Shown here: positions 23,187 to 35,451 of the stretch, in pieces
Position numbering within the stretch: the first letter of the stretch is position 1
Layout: the number at the start of each line of letters is the position of its first letter
Source of the DNA: Orbilia blumenaviensis
Taxonomy: Eukaryota; Ascomycota; Orbiliomycetes; Orbiliales; Orbiliaceae
Direction: 5' to 3'
Length of the DNA: 64,000 nucleotides
NCBI GenBank assembly: GCA_036872755.1
Contig: JAVHNS010000010.1
Coordinates: 372,001 to 436,000, forward strand
Translations under genes and position numbers: made by a program
Notes under the pieces: generated by a model
What the model was told of the DNA's origin: nothing
Seen by the model: the letters and a program-made list of their open reading frames with translations, nothing else
The model's database searches: none

Positions 23187-23695
23187 CTAGTGCGAACCTG
23201 GCTTGGTTGGCTTAGCGTTGGGGTTTCGAGGGTCGTTGCGGAATTCCTCGGCTTGATGAAAGTTGGTCAGTAAGGAACCATCATGCAAACGGTGATGCGG
23301 AGTGTAACGTACAGGCCGCTAGAGCGTTCTGTCCTTGCCAGACTCCCCAGTACACGATGCCGCCTATATCAATGTGTCAGATCTTTGTCCTGGTTGGTTT
23401 GGCCGTAAAACCGATATCGCTTCGGTTTTTATGTGGCGGACGGGTATTTCGGTTTAGCTATTGCTTACCAGCAATGATGAATGGTGCCATTGGCTCCCCT
23501 AGAAGAGGTTGAAGAAAGATAGTTAGCGATTATATCTTAATTGTGAAGTTTCCTAGTGCCTGCCCGTCTATATGGATGTATACAGCGGCCATGGTACCAG
23601 CTTGCCCCAATACAGCCGGGAGAGGAAGAGAGAGGGATATTCTTACAAACTGGCGCTGGCCACTTTCGTCGGAAAATAGCGAATGGTCCAGACAT
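23187..23695 (-). CDS. ATP18: ATP synthase subunit i/j (Atp18), four small exons
   Basis: Four exons are inferred: 23647-23695, 23469-23498, 23313-23363 and 23187-23251, giving 64 aa. The spliced product reads MSGPFAIFRRKWPAPVW, then EPMAPFIIAGGIVYWGV, and ends EEFRNDPRNPNAKPTKPGSH. This matches the family layout: a basic N-terminus with W/F-PAPV, one membrane span, and the NDPRNP motif near the C-terminus. The subunit sits in the Fo part of mitochondrial ATP synthase in the inner membrane. No single exon is long enough to be noticed alone; the second is only 30 nt. All phases agree. The divergent neighbour MRP2 is also mitochondrial and starts about 310 bp away, so a shared promoter region is likely. 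Confidence 0.88.
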
Positions 23696-24008
23696 TGTGA
23701 TAGACTTTTTGGAAAGGAGTAGCTCGGAACCGGAATGGAAGTAGATTCGGGATATGTAACGATGTCGGCGGCGGGGGGGAAGATGTGGTGTTCAAGACTT
23801 GGTGGTTTTTGGTCGTAGTTTCTTTCTCGGATGTTGGGATGAGGTCAAATCTTCCGGCTCTGAGGAGCGAATCACGTGAGCTCTCGAAAATCCGATCCAA
23901 ACCTTCAACGCCAAAACTGTTTCGACTTGACTAGGCTTTTGGAATCTCACGCTCATTACAATTTACATTATCGCCAATTGACGGCACTTATCACTCGCCG
24001 TTCCCATC
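23696..24008. promoter_or_regulatory. divergent promoter region of ATP18 and MRP2
   Basis: A 313-bp gap separates two divergent starts of nuclear genes for mitochondrial proteins. It contains a CACGTGA E-box-like site (about 23873) and a G-run (about 23770). Inferred from arrangement only. Confidence 0.45.
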
Positions 24009-24551
24009 ATGCCGCCACTTAAGGGACATTTCTTGTCTGCTGGAAAGCCGACGCATAAACTTGCTTGGTGAGTCCTTCTCTACCTTCCTCCAGGCAATAG
24101 AATCGATATCAATATATCAAAGGCTTTATACTATATACTAACTTACATGGCACACTATAGTTTCATCCAATCCCGTATCTTCAGAGACGCCTACAAGCGC
24201 GAGCAATTTGCGAAATACGAGGTCGAACGCAAGGCTTTACGGTTCATCATCGCTAGCAATCAATTCACCGCCAGACAAAAGACTGAGGCACAGCTACAGC
24301 TCACACAGCTACCAGTTAGCAGCCAGCCGACGAAGATTAAGAATAGATGTACGGTTGGTGGAAGGGGGAGGTCGGTGTTTAGGGAGTTTAAGATGGGAAG
24401 GGTGAGCATACTATCTTATTATTTTTGATTTTTCCTTTACAATTGGTAAGAGTGGTTAACTAATAAACATATTTTTGGATGGTCTTAGTTCCCGTTCAGA
24501 TTAGCGGCTTTGGCAGGAGACTTACCGGGTGTGAAGAAGGCTAGCTGGTAG
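24009..24551 (+). CDS. MRP2: mitochondrial small-subunit ribosomal protein uS14m (Mrp2)
   Basis: Exons 24009-24067, 24161-24401 and 24489-24551 give 120 aa. The C-terminal half carries the uS14 signature: NRCTVGGRGRSVFREFKMGR spliced to FPFRLAALAGDLPGVKKASW, ending in the family's typical SW. The N-terminal RDAYKREQFAKYEVERKALR block is also typical of uS14. The protein is part of the mitoribosomal small-subunit head. Length matches fungal homologues (about 115-120 aa). The start ATG in ATCATG is the first in frame, and the first exon is short. Confident. Confidence 0.92.
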
Positions 24552-24775
24552 TTTTTCTTGGATACCATCAGTCTGGAGTTATGATTGTGGGGCTGCATTG
24601 TATATACATATTTTTCAGAAGGCGGTGGTGGACACACTCGTACATACTAACTATCAAATTATACCCGCCAATTTTCAACCAAACAGCAATTATCCCTTCA
24701 GCCTTTACAAGGCTAACTAACTAATAGACAGAGACACCGACAAAAGAATACTATTCATACATGCTAACCACTGGT

Positions 24776-26237
24776 TCAAGACCTATACCACCCAAGAGCG
24801 GCATATAGGACATTACGTCCCCACTGCACCCATCCCTGAAGAGCCGACACTCGATTCAAAGCCCTAATCGCATTCCGATTAAAGCAATCCAGGTCTTTCG
24901 GTTCATCATTGAAAATCTCCAGGACGCCGCCCGCGCTTGGGGGGAATACCACAAATATATGTCCAGCGACACTATAGTCACCCATACACCTAACACCGAT
25001 ATCAACTACATCCTCTATCTTGGCGTAGTCTGTTCCTGCGAGGAGGAGTTTCGCACCGAAGGGGATGATGGGTGTTTCGATCCAGTACGGACAGAGGAGG
25101 TTGATCCTAATCCTATCCGGCAAAGCACTCTGACGTAACGCTCTAAAGAGTCCTAACACCGCATGTTTGGAAGCATTATAAAACGGGGCATGGGTTAGGG
25201 GATACAAAGACGCAATTGATCCGATCAACACCAACGAACGATCATGCGAGGCACTTGGGAATGCATCTTGAGCGAGATGGGGGTGGGCACGGAAGTATTG
25301 AAGGGCTAGGTAGGAGGTGTAAATTACACCGGTGATGTTGACGTTCATGGTTGTTAAGTTGGGTTCCTCGGGGTCTTCGGGTTGGCCGGGGACTGTGCGA
25401 GACATTTTAGTCTTGGGGATGGCACGGAATGAGGGGTATGGGAGGAGCTGACCGAAGGGTCTGGGAACCCATGATTTGCCGATCTCGCTGACACCCGCAT
25501 TGGCGAACTGGGGTGGTTGAGATAGTTGGTTAATATATGTCTTTTTTGGAACGGTATATTCCCCCGGCTACTCAAATCCGACACAGGTGTAACCACTGGG
25601 GGACACGGTAGGAAATGGCTGGAATATGGAAATTCGGGGACGGTATAAGGGAACATACGACAGAGTCTATGGCTTTATTCGGGGAGAACTCAAGGGCTTT
25701 GCGGAATAGATTGCACTGAGACTTGTAATCCGTAACATCGCATTGAACGGAGTGAACGCTAAAACCATAGATCGATTTATTAACAATCTTGACCCATGCA
25801 TACGTACATATCCCAGATCTCGCTTCTGCGAGCTATCAACCTGCGCATGTGATACATTACGGAAGGAAGGAAAGAAAGAAAGAAAGAAAGGAGTGACATA
25901 CTTTGGATTCCCAGTGCTCTGTCTCACTTCTTCAATAAATGATTTTGCCTCTTGCAAGTCACCGATTATAACGGCGCCTCTATGGGGGGAAGTCAGCGTT
26001 TGACACTCTCTACTTAAAAAAAAAAAAAAAAAAAAAAATCTGGGGAATTTTTTGTTTTCAACCGCACCCAAGTTCAGCCAACCGCCTCACCAACCCGGCG
26101 CCAATACCGCTGGCCCCGCCTGTGATCAAGAAAGTCTTATTTTTAACGGATGCCTCATCCCACGCCGCTTTGAGGTCTACCTCCGCAGTCTGGTAGAGAT
26201 CGGGATTGAGAGGCGGGCGCGCATATTCCGAGTCCAT
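24776..26237 (-). CDS. short-chain dehydrogenase/reductase (SDR)
   Basis: Four exons are inferred: 26063-26237, 25902-25977, 25659-25758 and 24776-25507, giving about 360 aa. The cofactor motif TGGASGIG (TGxxxGxG) is in exon 1. Splicing then gives AVIIGDL, the CDVTD acidic motif, FANAGV (the NAG motif) and the catalytic YNASK (YxxxK) with an upstream Ser in GSIAS. An NAD(P)H-dependent oxidoreductase is expected, with substrate unknown. It has a ~35-residue insertion after the NAG motif (KSWVPRPFGQLLPYPSFRAI) and a hydrophobic C-terminus (VLYAALGWY) that could associate with membranes. Intron 1 carries a long A/T tract and its exact borders are less sure (GTTGAA or GTGCGG donor). The ATG encoding MDSEYARP is preferred; an in-frame upstream ATG (26324) exists. 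Confidence 0.82.
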
Positions 26238-27245
26238 TTTTTGTTGTTTAAATTTATCTGCTATAAAAATGGGTTGGGGGAAGGCTGAAAAATGATGAGA
26301 TTGTTGGCTGCTGATGTTAACCAAGTACTACAAACAAACGAGACGATGAAGTACTAAGTATTATAACAAAAACGGGAATCAAACCACTCGAAAAGTATTC
26401 CGAGGTTGAAAATTGGGAAGTCTTGTGCACTCTGCTGCTGCTTCATCACCCCCCATGCATAGTCTTAGTGTATAGCGTGCATCGTATTATCGATAACATA
26501 TGAGACACATGCTGTTTTTAAACTAGTCTGTTGAACCCGGGTATTGGCGTTCTTGTTTCTCCTCTTCCTTTTTTAAGGCGGTGGAAACGTCACCTCGTAC
26601 CATTCGGGCCGCTCGCATCTAGCAAAAAAAATTTAAAAAAATAAGCGAAGGGTTGTTAAGGTTTATGGGTGGGCGCATGTAAGTACATATGTTCGTATAG
26701 GTCTCGATATCTCGTCTGAATACCTATGCTGTGTTGACGCTGTTGCATTCTTACTAAGGGTTAAAGATATATTTATATTTGACACAGTTCCATTTTTGCG
26801 CCCCATTTCTATTTGACAATTCTTTTTTAGAAAAAGGCCATTTCTAAAACATTCACTCCCGCGGGTGTACAATTGCAACAGTCAGTAAGTTTTCTTCCTT
26901 AAATGCAAGCCCGGGATTTCGATCGAGATTTGGCAGTGGATGCAGCGAACGGAAATCCTGAACAGGCAGGCGGACTAACAAACACATGCAGGGAACAACC
27001 CTTCCTTAAGCTTCCGTTCAAACTCGAAAAATTCAACATCCGGCCCCAGATTCGAATCGATTTCCCCGCACTATTCAAAGCATCATAATAAAAAATAAAA
27101 AGTTAAAATTAAAAAGATTAAAAAATTAAATTGATAGAGAACATGCATTCCCTTTAGCTAAGCTAAGCAGCCCAGCTAGCACGCGCTGTGTGGTTGTATA
27201 GGCGAAGTGGGAAAGAGGAAAGGATAAGATAATAGTAGATTGATC
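26238..27245. other. intergenic between divergent SDR and SET genes
   Basis: About 1 kb with no gene seen. It contains AT-rich runs (26625-26645 and 27085-27135). The frames at 26663-26878 and 26903-27088 are unsupported. Both promoters are presumed here. Confidence 0.5.
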
Positions 27246-29008
27246 ATGCCGAAGCGGAGGAGGCCGTCGTCGTCGTCGCCGTCCGGGCCCAATTCCCAGA
27301 ACTTCTTGGCTGAAGGTGTTCCTGAAGTCCACCAGAAGTTGTTGGAGCATGTGCTTGCCAATAACGCCAGGCTTTCCAAGGTCAGGATTGCGAAACTGCC
27401 GCATGGGATTGGGATTGTGGCTGCCAAACAGATTCAGGTGAGATATATTATTTATATGCATGGCCTACGTCTGTAACTTTTGTATTGTAAAATTGATTGC
27501 TTTTAAAAAGTGCTAAGTTATCAAGATACATAACGGCTGAAAGATATACTCATATATTCTTTTTGTAACGGTTATAGAAAAACGAGGAAATAACATTCAT
27601 TCCCAAATCCCTCCTCGTCAATCTCCACGACATCCCGTTCCCGAATTCCTCGCCAATCGACCACCCCACAAAAGTCCACAGCTCCCTCGCCGCCTACATC
27701 GCTTCTCAATTTCACAAATCTCCAGGCGACAACAGCGGCAGCGGCAACAACAATGAGCCCTTCATAGATATCCTCCCGTCCTTGCAATCCTTCGAGTCCT
27801 CCATGCCACTCTTCTGGAGTGATCAAGTATTAGCAAATTGTTCGCCATGGGTCCGTTCGTTTGCTGTCAAGCAGAAAGGAAAATTGGAAGATGACTATAG
27901 ACATGCGCTGGAAATGCATGGGAAGCGTGGAGTAGAGTTCCTGAGAGAGGAGTATGAGTGGGCCTGGGCGGTTGTGAATACACGAACTATTTATTATAGG
28001 CCAAAGAAGTGGTATAAAATCCCGGCGGAGGATTGTATGACTTTATGCCCGTTTATTGATTATTATAATCATGAGGCGAGTGGGGATGAGAGTGTGAGTC
28101 CTCCTCCATTTTTCATAGATCGTGTTAAATTTGTGAAAGAATTGAAGGTTGATTGATAGGGGTATGTGTAGTGTACTGTGAGCTTTTCGACGGATGGGTT
28201 GAGGGTTACCACGCAAAAGTCGTATGGTGAGTTTTCTTTAGTCGGTTTGTGGAGAGTTATTATTCTAACGGTTTTATAATCATAAGCGGCTGGGGAAGAG
28301 ATATTTGTAACATACGGCCAATATAATAATGATCATCTCCTCGTCGAGTGTAAGTTTTCAACATACTTCCCGCACCCCGTTTCGTTCAATCGCTTCAAAC
28401 TTTCAAGTCAAAGCAGGTTTAATTGAAAATTTTATTTATATAAAAAAAAAGACGGCTTCACCCTCCCCACCAACCCGTCCGACAACATAAACATCGACCA
28501 CTGGGTCCTTCCAAAACTCTCACCCCGCCACCAAGAACTATGGAAACAACTTCCATACCAAGGGTACGCATTATTCACCTTTTCGCAGGACGTGCTGTAT
28601 AGTGGATCTGATCTTATGATTTCGGTTGATGGGGATGATAGTGAGTGTTTTTTGGATGAGAGTGAGGTTTGTTATAGGACTATGATGGCGTTGAGGCTGG
28701 CGGTTATTGGTGTGCACGACTTGGGAGGGGGTAAGAGATACGGGGATTTCGTGAAGTTGGTGGAGGGGGAGATGGAGGAGGATGAGTATGTAGGGCTGTA
28801 TGAAAGAGATGAGGGGGTGGTTAGGGATATGGTTGGGGAGGTTGCGGAAGCTGCAAGGAAAGATGCGGAGGAGGGAGTTGCGGAGTTAGAGAAGATGTGG
28901 GAGAGTGCAGAGTTTTGGGACCAAAGGGAGAGTATTGAAGCTGCGATTGGGAGGTGGAGGCAGTGTCTGGATATCATCGCTAAATACAAGGAGAAAAATA
29001 ACAATTAA
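27246..29008 (+). CDS. SET-domain protein lysine methyltransferase (non-histone, Rkm/SETD6-like class)
   Basis: Five exons are inferred: 27246-27437, 27578-28093, 28172-28226, 28287-28349 and 28452-29008, giving 460 aa. The SET domain is split by a large I-SET insertion. Key motifs appear only after splicing: FIDYYNHEASGDES joined to CTVSFSTDGL (the NH...C core), then KSYAAGEEIFVTYGQYNND and HLLVEYGFTL (the GEE-hydrophobic-xYG-xxxN core with the substrate-site Tyr). This arrangement is that of the cytosolic ribosomal-protein/translation-factor lysine methyltransferases and related filamentous-fungal SET proteins. The substrate is unknown. The C-terminus is acidic and helical, like the Rubisco LSMT substrate-binding lobe. 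Unspliced reading ends the protein early at 28156, which explains the truncated open frame there. Confidence 0.85.
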
Positions 29009-29116
29009 ATAGAAAATACATAAAATTCAACCGGTACACAAAGTTGGCCTACTTTGTGGGGGCTGGTTTATGAGACCAAAATGGACCAATTTTGTGTCAT
29101 ACATATATATATATTA

Positions 29117-30135
29117 CTATCTCTCGAGCTTGGTTACCATCTTGCTTACGTCCTGCATCTCCGCTTCAGCTGAACGGGCGAAAATATCAACTTGTTCGTC
29201 GTCTGTGCCTCGGAAGTCGGAGAGCACTATACTATTACTAAAATCGATCCAGACCACTTTCTCCGTCCCATCCAAGACGACGCCTTGCGCTGTTATTTCT
29301 TTCTCTTTTTCATCATTTGAAGAGATGGTAGAGTTTGGAACAACCATCACATTCCGTTTCTTCACATCACGGTGTAGTACACCTACAGAATGTAGGTGCG
29401 TCATCCCATCTACGATCTTCTTCGCTATCTCACTAGGAATTACGGGGAATACGCTTAACCTCAGTCCGTTTATATACTCAATCAGCACCCCCTTCAACGG
29501 CAGTCTCTCAGCCACTTCACTCCCCTTAACCCGCAGCTGCGATTGTCGCCTCCTTCGGTGTAAGCTTGGGTTGTAGTTTGCTAAAATATGTGGTTCGAAG
29601 GATGGGGATATTATGACTGATGCGTAGATTTTAGGGGTGTATTGTTGTGATGTTGGGGAGGATGTGAGGCGGGTGTATGATGAGTGTTCAGAGTGGAAGT
29701 ATGCATAATCGGGATCGCGGTGATGAGTGTATTGGAGTATTGTGGAGGGAGAGGAGGCGGGGTTTGGGGGGAGGGTGTAGCGGAACTGGCCGCGTAATTT
29801 TTGTATCAGTATATAAATCTTTAAGCTTCACGGGGTACATAATTGGCATGTATTGTGACTGGGTCCGTCTTTATTCCGACATGTTTCCGATACATATCCA
29901 GATATACATCTCGCTCTTTTAAAAGACTTCCACGATGCGGATGATGTGCTATTAATTAGGGGGGTTTAAGAAAAATCATTCTTACAATTTTTAGAACAGA
30001 AGGGTGGGGAAACCCCTTCGCGGACGGGATTTTGTAAACCAGGCTGTGTCCACCGTGACCCATTGGCTGGATTAACGCCGGGTCGATTTCAAGCTCTTCG
30101 GTTGTGAAGGTGGGTATTTCGGATGCAGCTGACAT
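29117..30135 (-). CDS. protein-kinase-like protein lacking most of the C-lobe
   Basis: Three exons are inferred: 29986-30135, 29839-29913 and 29117-29785, giving about 297 aa. Visible kinase features are a glycine-rich loop variant (MGHGGHSLVYKI), a candidate beta-3 Lys in SVLKI, the catalytic loop LHRDVKKRNVMV (HRD with Lys and Asn in place) and DFS instead of DFG (WIDFSNS). The protein stops about 45 residues after DFS, so the APE motif and the large C-lobe helices are missing. Fungi encode many such small kinase-like proteins. Whether it is catalytic is unknown; HRD, N and the DFx Asp are retained. Exon 2 borders (CTCTTTTAAAAGAG acceptor, GTACCC donor) are set by frame and are the least certain part. 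Confidence 0.65.
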
Positions 30136-33100
30136 ATTGATATACTTTGTTATCGAGGGGGGATATCGATTGCGGGATGTTTTATCGATAAAGCTGCTGC
30201 TACTCCTGAAACTGAGACGGTTTATGTGTTGAAATTGTTGCAGAATTTTTGGGCGCATAAGGTGCTGGGCAATGCGATGCTGTGCGAGGGGGTGGAGATG
30301 CAAGATACAGGAGAGTTAAGTTTGGGGTAATAAGGATAAGGAGGTAATTCTGATTTTTGAAATCGGTACCTGCGTTAGTGCCCGGGTGACAGAACTGTAA
30401 TGGGTTTTGCCGGTTACAGGCCCGTTTACGTTTACGTTTTGGTTTTTCCTAACGTTAGTTTCTTAAGTACTTAGACGCTGGGGGTGACAGCCTGATAACG
30501 TGGGAGATATACGGATAAATATTTTGTTCATATGATCAAAATGAGCACTGTAAGGATTCACGAATGATTGTGATAATTATGTTGGGATTGCATTGCGCCT
30601 GCGTCGGTATCCCGTGTGCATGTTATGGGGTTGAACACCATGCGGGGGGAGTTCTGAATCACGAAGCTGGCGTTTGTTTGTCAGGCACGGTACAGGTATG
30701 GATATTATGACATGTTGTACCAGGTACCGGGCTACTTTTGGACTTGGGGGCATGGTTTTGAGGTCAGACATTTGAAATTTTCAAAAAGGGATAGCAGCGA
30801 TCAGTCAATCACTCAATCGCCTTTCTTAGATCCGTGTTAGCATTGGGGGATTTGATTGAAACTTTTTGGAAACGAAATATCGTCCCAAGTTTTTTTTTTT
30901 TTTTAGGTTTTTACTTTTCTACAACCTGACGTGCGCGTGGGTTACTAAACATATAGATTGATCGTGATGACGACAAATGTCTGACTCGATACGAGGCCGT
31001 TGTAACTATATATCGTATGTAGTATACAATATAATTAAATTAATAACGATACCCACTGTCTACGTGACAGGGTAGATGTATACATGCAGTATACTGCTCA
31101 ATGGGCTGATATATTTGCAACAGATGGATATCGACCCACAGATTCGCAGCTAGGGCCATGGTCAGCTGCGTGCATGCATTGTTTGATCCTTTTTTCTTTC
31201 TTCTTTCTCGATCTTTGCCAGTAAAATGGGCAAAAAAGGGATGATGTCCATCTTTGTGGGTAACATTAAAGTAGGTACGTACCTACATGTTCTGAAACCG
31301 CGAAGCGAAACGGAAAGCCCGGATAGTACCTGTACCTGCATAATTTTGTGATCTCGCTCCACGCTTTTTTCTGACCCCTGCCTATCGCGCTGGTGAGAGT
31401 CAAGTTACTGCTAATGTTACCATAGTAAGTGCTTTGTGGCAAGAAAATCAGCCCTCGAGATTCGGGAATTTTTGCGGGTACCCGGTAGCGGTATATGGAT
31501 CTAATATCAGTTTTTTGCATTTTGGTGAGGAATTGCGTAAGTGGTTTAGAGTGCTGATGATGTATTTTCGGGGACAATTTAGTACGATTGAGTAGCTGGG
31601 TCATGTTGTGGATATCATGATATCGATCAATGGGACCCCGGAGTATGCGCTAAAAAGCGTTGGCGGAGGTGGTGGAATGTTGCGTTTTCAGAGCCCAACC
31701 GATGAGATTTATTTGACATATATACTTAGGAATCGATGCTTTCCCACCTTCGGGTAGATATACATATGGATTGAGGAACAGTACAAGCGACTTGTTTTTT
31801 GGGTTCTGAAACCAGCGACTGGACCAAGAATGATCATGAATGAACTAATGAGTGTATAATAAGTATCTTCGGGTCTCGGCATCAAAAGTTCAGCCCGGGG
31901 TCCTAAGACTTAAGCTAGCTAGACCCCCTTCGTCTCCATTCCTCATCTTTGCGTGAGCTAGTTCTGGACCCGTCTACAGACGGACCAGCCCTGCTAGCTT
32001 GCTATCGCATATTTTGTGGTCTGAACCCCTGTTCGCTGTTCATTACAGAAGTACACCTGTTCATTTCAACTCCTTGGGTTTAAGGAGTCTCTTTTCTTCA
32101 ACCCCCCTTATGTACGCTCTCGATCCCAAGACATGCTACATGTATGATATCAGCTGAACTTTCCCCCCGTTTTCGCGTGAATCCCCTGTATTGGATGCAT
32201 TTATTACATGTTAATACATACTGTGCAGCTATATATCATGATATCATGATTGACTCCACCATCATCATGAACCCCTTGCAGACCCAGGCCTATAAATGTA
32301 TACATCACGCATCGCGGTGCGTACATGTGTATATGCGTATTTATATGTATTCTGTATAGAAGTATGCCCTCTGTAAAACATCATCTTTTAGATCTTTGTT
32401 TAGGCGAGAGGGAGGGTAAGGATTGTCATCGCGCCCCTCCCTTGTCACACCTTTAAGTGTACACGGTACCTAAATCAAGCCCAATGAACAGTTATACTTA
32501 TCAAGCCTGCGAATCGCGTCGTGGGTTTTTTTTCCTGTCCTTTCGAGACTTTTGGATAATCTTCGAAGGCGTAAAAACAAATGTAATTCGCCTTACCTAC
32601 ACCTGGCCAGCCTCGATATTTGTGCGTGCCGAAGCGAGGCCCCGAAAGCCAGGAGCCGTCGCTTTACGCAGCTTAGTTTTGAAGGGGAGACAAGAAAAAA
32701 AAAAAAAAAAAAAAAAAAAAAGGAATGTTTTAGCTTCATCGGAAGCCCTGTCGCATGGCTGCATCCCAGTAATCCGTACCTGAAACCGCCTTAGCCATCC
32801 CATGCTCTTTTTTTTTTTGCTCCTGTCTTGTCCTGCGCAGGCCCTGGGGCGGCGCACTCGCTGATATCCACACCCCGTTTAAACTCCTTCAGACACCTTT
32901 TCTGGAAAAGTTCCTCACCTGTTTTTTTTCCCTTTTCTCTTTCCTTCGTTGGTTGTTTTTCTTCTTGGGAGCGTCGATAATAGTAACATGTACAACTTTT
33001 TCCTTTACATCCTTTTTTTCACGCGTGTAAAGAGCTAGAGCCCGTGGGTATCGAATTGGACCAAAAAAAAAAACGAGCCCGTTGACTGACGGAAACACAT

Positions 33101-33900
33101 TTTTTTCCTTCTCCTTCTTCTCTTTTCCTTCCGGGTTTCTGATAACGATAATAATAATAATACCACTACGTACTAAGTACTTGTCCAGTACGTAGTACTA
33201 ATAGTTATAATCAACAGCCGATTTCGATTCGACGGTGGTGCACTTGCAAACAGCTATTTTTGGAGGAGGACCCCTCATTCAGAGAGCGCCCTTTTCGATT
33301 TCAATTCGACCAAGCAGACTTAACTGGATTGGAACTGCCCTGTCCTGCCCGGAGCTAGTTATCGTACCGAACGAATAGTAGACACAACAGACGCCCTCTT
33401 CTCTTTTTCTCTCCCTCTCTCTTTCGTGTCTTGTATCAACAGCTCCCCTAAGCCAGAGACAGACAGACAGGCACACAGCCAACAGGTGGGTTTTATTTTT
33501 ATTTTCATTTTTGTTTGGATATTCAATTTCGAATCTGCGGAAGTCGACGTCAGTGGGTGAAGTGAAGTGCCTGTGCCTGTGCATGTGCCCGTACCCATAC
33601 CTGTACATACCTGTATCCGTACCCGTACCTGCGTGTCCCTGAAGCTGTTCCTGGTCGTGGCCGTGGTTGATGGAGTGGTGGTCACTTCCTTAGAGACATG
33701 CATACACACTGTATATGTATAGATAGATGGGTGGAAGTAGGTAGGAGGTAAGAAGATGGTATATTGTACTGGTACTGATCTAAGTACCTTCTGCTAAGTA
33801 CCTACCTGGGTACCGACCTGCTTGCTTCTGCTCCAACCTCAATCACAACTTTTGTCTCTGCCTTTTCTTTTTTCTTTCTTTCTTTCTATCTCTCTTTGAG
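30136..33900. other. long intergenic region without a convincing gene
   Basis: Several short frames (30577-30771, 31162-31362, 31266-31604, 32457-32783, 33279-33709) have no recognisable domains. The region has an A-tract (about 32694-32720) and T-tracts near 30891 and 32810. The 112-codon frame at 31266-31604 (-) is basic and Tyr/Arg-rich but has no partner exon. Confidence 0.5.
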
Positions 33901-35451
33901 TCGCTCTTCCACTCCTGCTTCCACTTCCACTTCTTCATCACTGTCATCATCATCCTCATACCCCCCCTTAGGTACTTACCTTAGTTTACCTTACCTACCT
34001 CTTCCTGCTTCCATTCAACTTCTCAACCTCAGCCTCCTCAGTATCATCTCCGTCATCGTTATCGTCGGTTTCGCCCTCTCCGACGATACGATACGATATA
34101 GCTATAGATGTAGGCAGGCTGTTGATTGGACATCACCGTCAACCCCTTCCCCTCCTCTCTTCTCCATCTTCTCATCCCCCCTACGAATATACCTCCAAAA
34201 CCCGTCGCAACAGCGGGGATTGACTGGCCCCAGTCTTCGCATTCGGGTCTTCACAATTCGGGCAGCGATTAAGGCGCTAATTCAGTGGATACTTAAGTTC
34301 TCGTACTAAGTAGCTCAATTATAAGTCCGGCTGGTAGTAGAAGACATAATATACCTGGCATACCTACCTCATACTCCGTATACTTTTATACACACACACA
34401 CATACACACAATACATCCGAATACCAATCCATACATCCATCTATAACGTATACATACATACTACATCCCTCGACGTTTCGATTCGACTAAGTCCCCCTTT
34501 TAGCGAGGTTCGCATGGAGCTTCCTTCTTGTTTCTCCTTTTGTTTCTCTTCGTCTTCATCTTCCTTCCTTGTTTCCTCTCCTTCGTGCCCCCCCCCCCCC
34601 CCCCCCCCCCCTTTATAATGACTTAGTACTTACTTACTTAATTAATTAGTAAGTAAGTACTTAAGTAGTACCTATCTACGGGGTAGACGGTTTCTTTTCT
34701 TCTCCTACAAGGTTACCGTTTCTGGCTGAAGCGACCAATTAACTAACATAACATCTTCGACATCTTCTAGCCAGCTCTCTTTTACTTCCTATCCTATCTT
34801 AATTTTTATTCACCCCCCGCGCCATATATATTATATCTCTCTCCCTCTCTTTCTATCTCTGCTCCTTTCAGTTCTGGTTTTCTCGATTTCAATTCGATTC
34901 GGCGCATCCAGCTCCCCTGCCCGGCCCCATTGCATTGCATCGCTTCCTGTTTGCCATATTCAATTTTCCTCCTTATAGCTCCACGGGCTCTCCTTCTCCC
35001 TCTTCTCCCCTCTAATTCTCTCTTTCTCCATCCATCTATCTATCCTTGGAATTGAAATTCAACACGGACCTAGCTGACTCGTGTCAACTATTTTGGCGGT
35101 TTGGAATCGAAGGGAACGTTACTCGTCGCCGCTAAATTGACTCGTCGCCGTCCAATATAGTAGCAGAACAACCTCCTCTCATGCTACCGATCACGACTTA
35201 AAATAGAATATCCTCCAGCATCTCAACACTCCCCTCAAAACGACCTACCTTTCCATCGACCCGAGCGGGAACCCCTCATCCTCCTCCTCCTCTTATCATA
35301 CTTTTAAAACCTACTTGATGCGCCACTAGACCGGACCACAGACTTGCGATCTCAGCTGTCATTCCCGCGCTCCCTCCCTCTCCTACAACGAGCCCCTTAC
35401 CGCGCGACGTTTTTCGCACCACTACTACCATCCCTGTCCTGATCTCTCAAC
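33901..35451 (+). other. long pyrimidine-rich 5' leader/promoter zone of the kelch gene
   Basis: C/T-rich sequence with a 24-nt C homopolymer (34588-34611), a 37-bp palindrome (34625-34661) and CT-rich blocks (about 34835-34860) leads up to the ATG at 35452. Such leaders are common upstream of filamentous-fungal polarity genes. The open frame 33896-34309 (+) inside it is probably fortuitous or an upstream ORF. Transcription start sites cannot be set. Confidence 0.45.
34625..34661. repeat. palindrome with perfect 14-bp arms
   Basis: AGTACTTACTTACT (34625-34638) is followed by a 9-nt A/T spacer and its exact reverse complement AGTAAGTAAGTACT (34648-34661). It follows the C24 homopolymer in the kelch-gene leader. 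It could form a cruciform or an RNA hairpin. Confidence 0.85.

Noticed and set aside
31266..31604. 112-codon minus-strand frame
   Set aside because: Basic and Tyr-rich but no domain, no promoter features and no matching exon; kept only as intergenic content.
32694..32720. Long A-tract considered as the tail of a retroposed copy
   Set aside because: No coding sequence or target duplication next to it; similar homopolymers are common across the window, including inside introns.
33896..34309. 137-codon Ser/Pro/Leu-rich open frame
   Set aside because: Lies in the pyrimidine-rich leader before the kelch gene; composition follows CT-repeats, no domain, no ATG-context or splice support.
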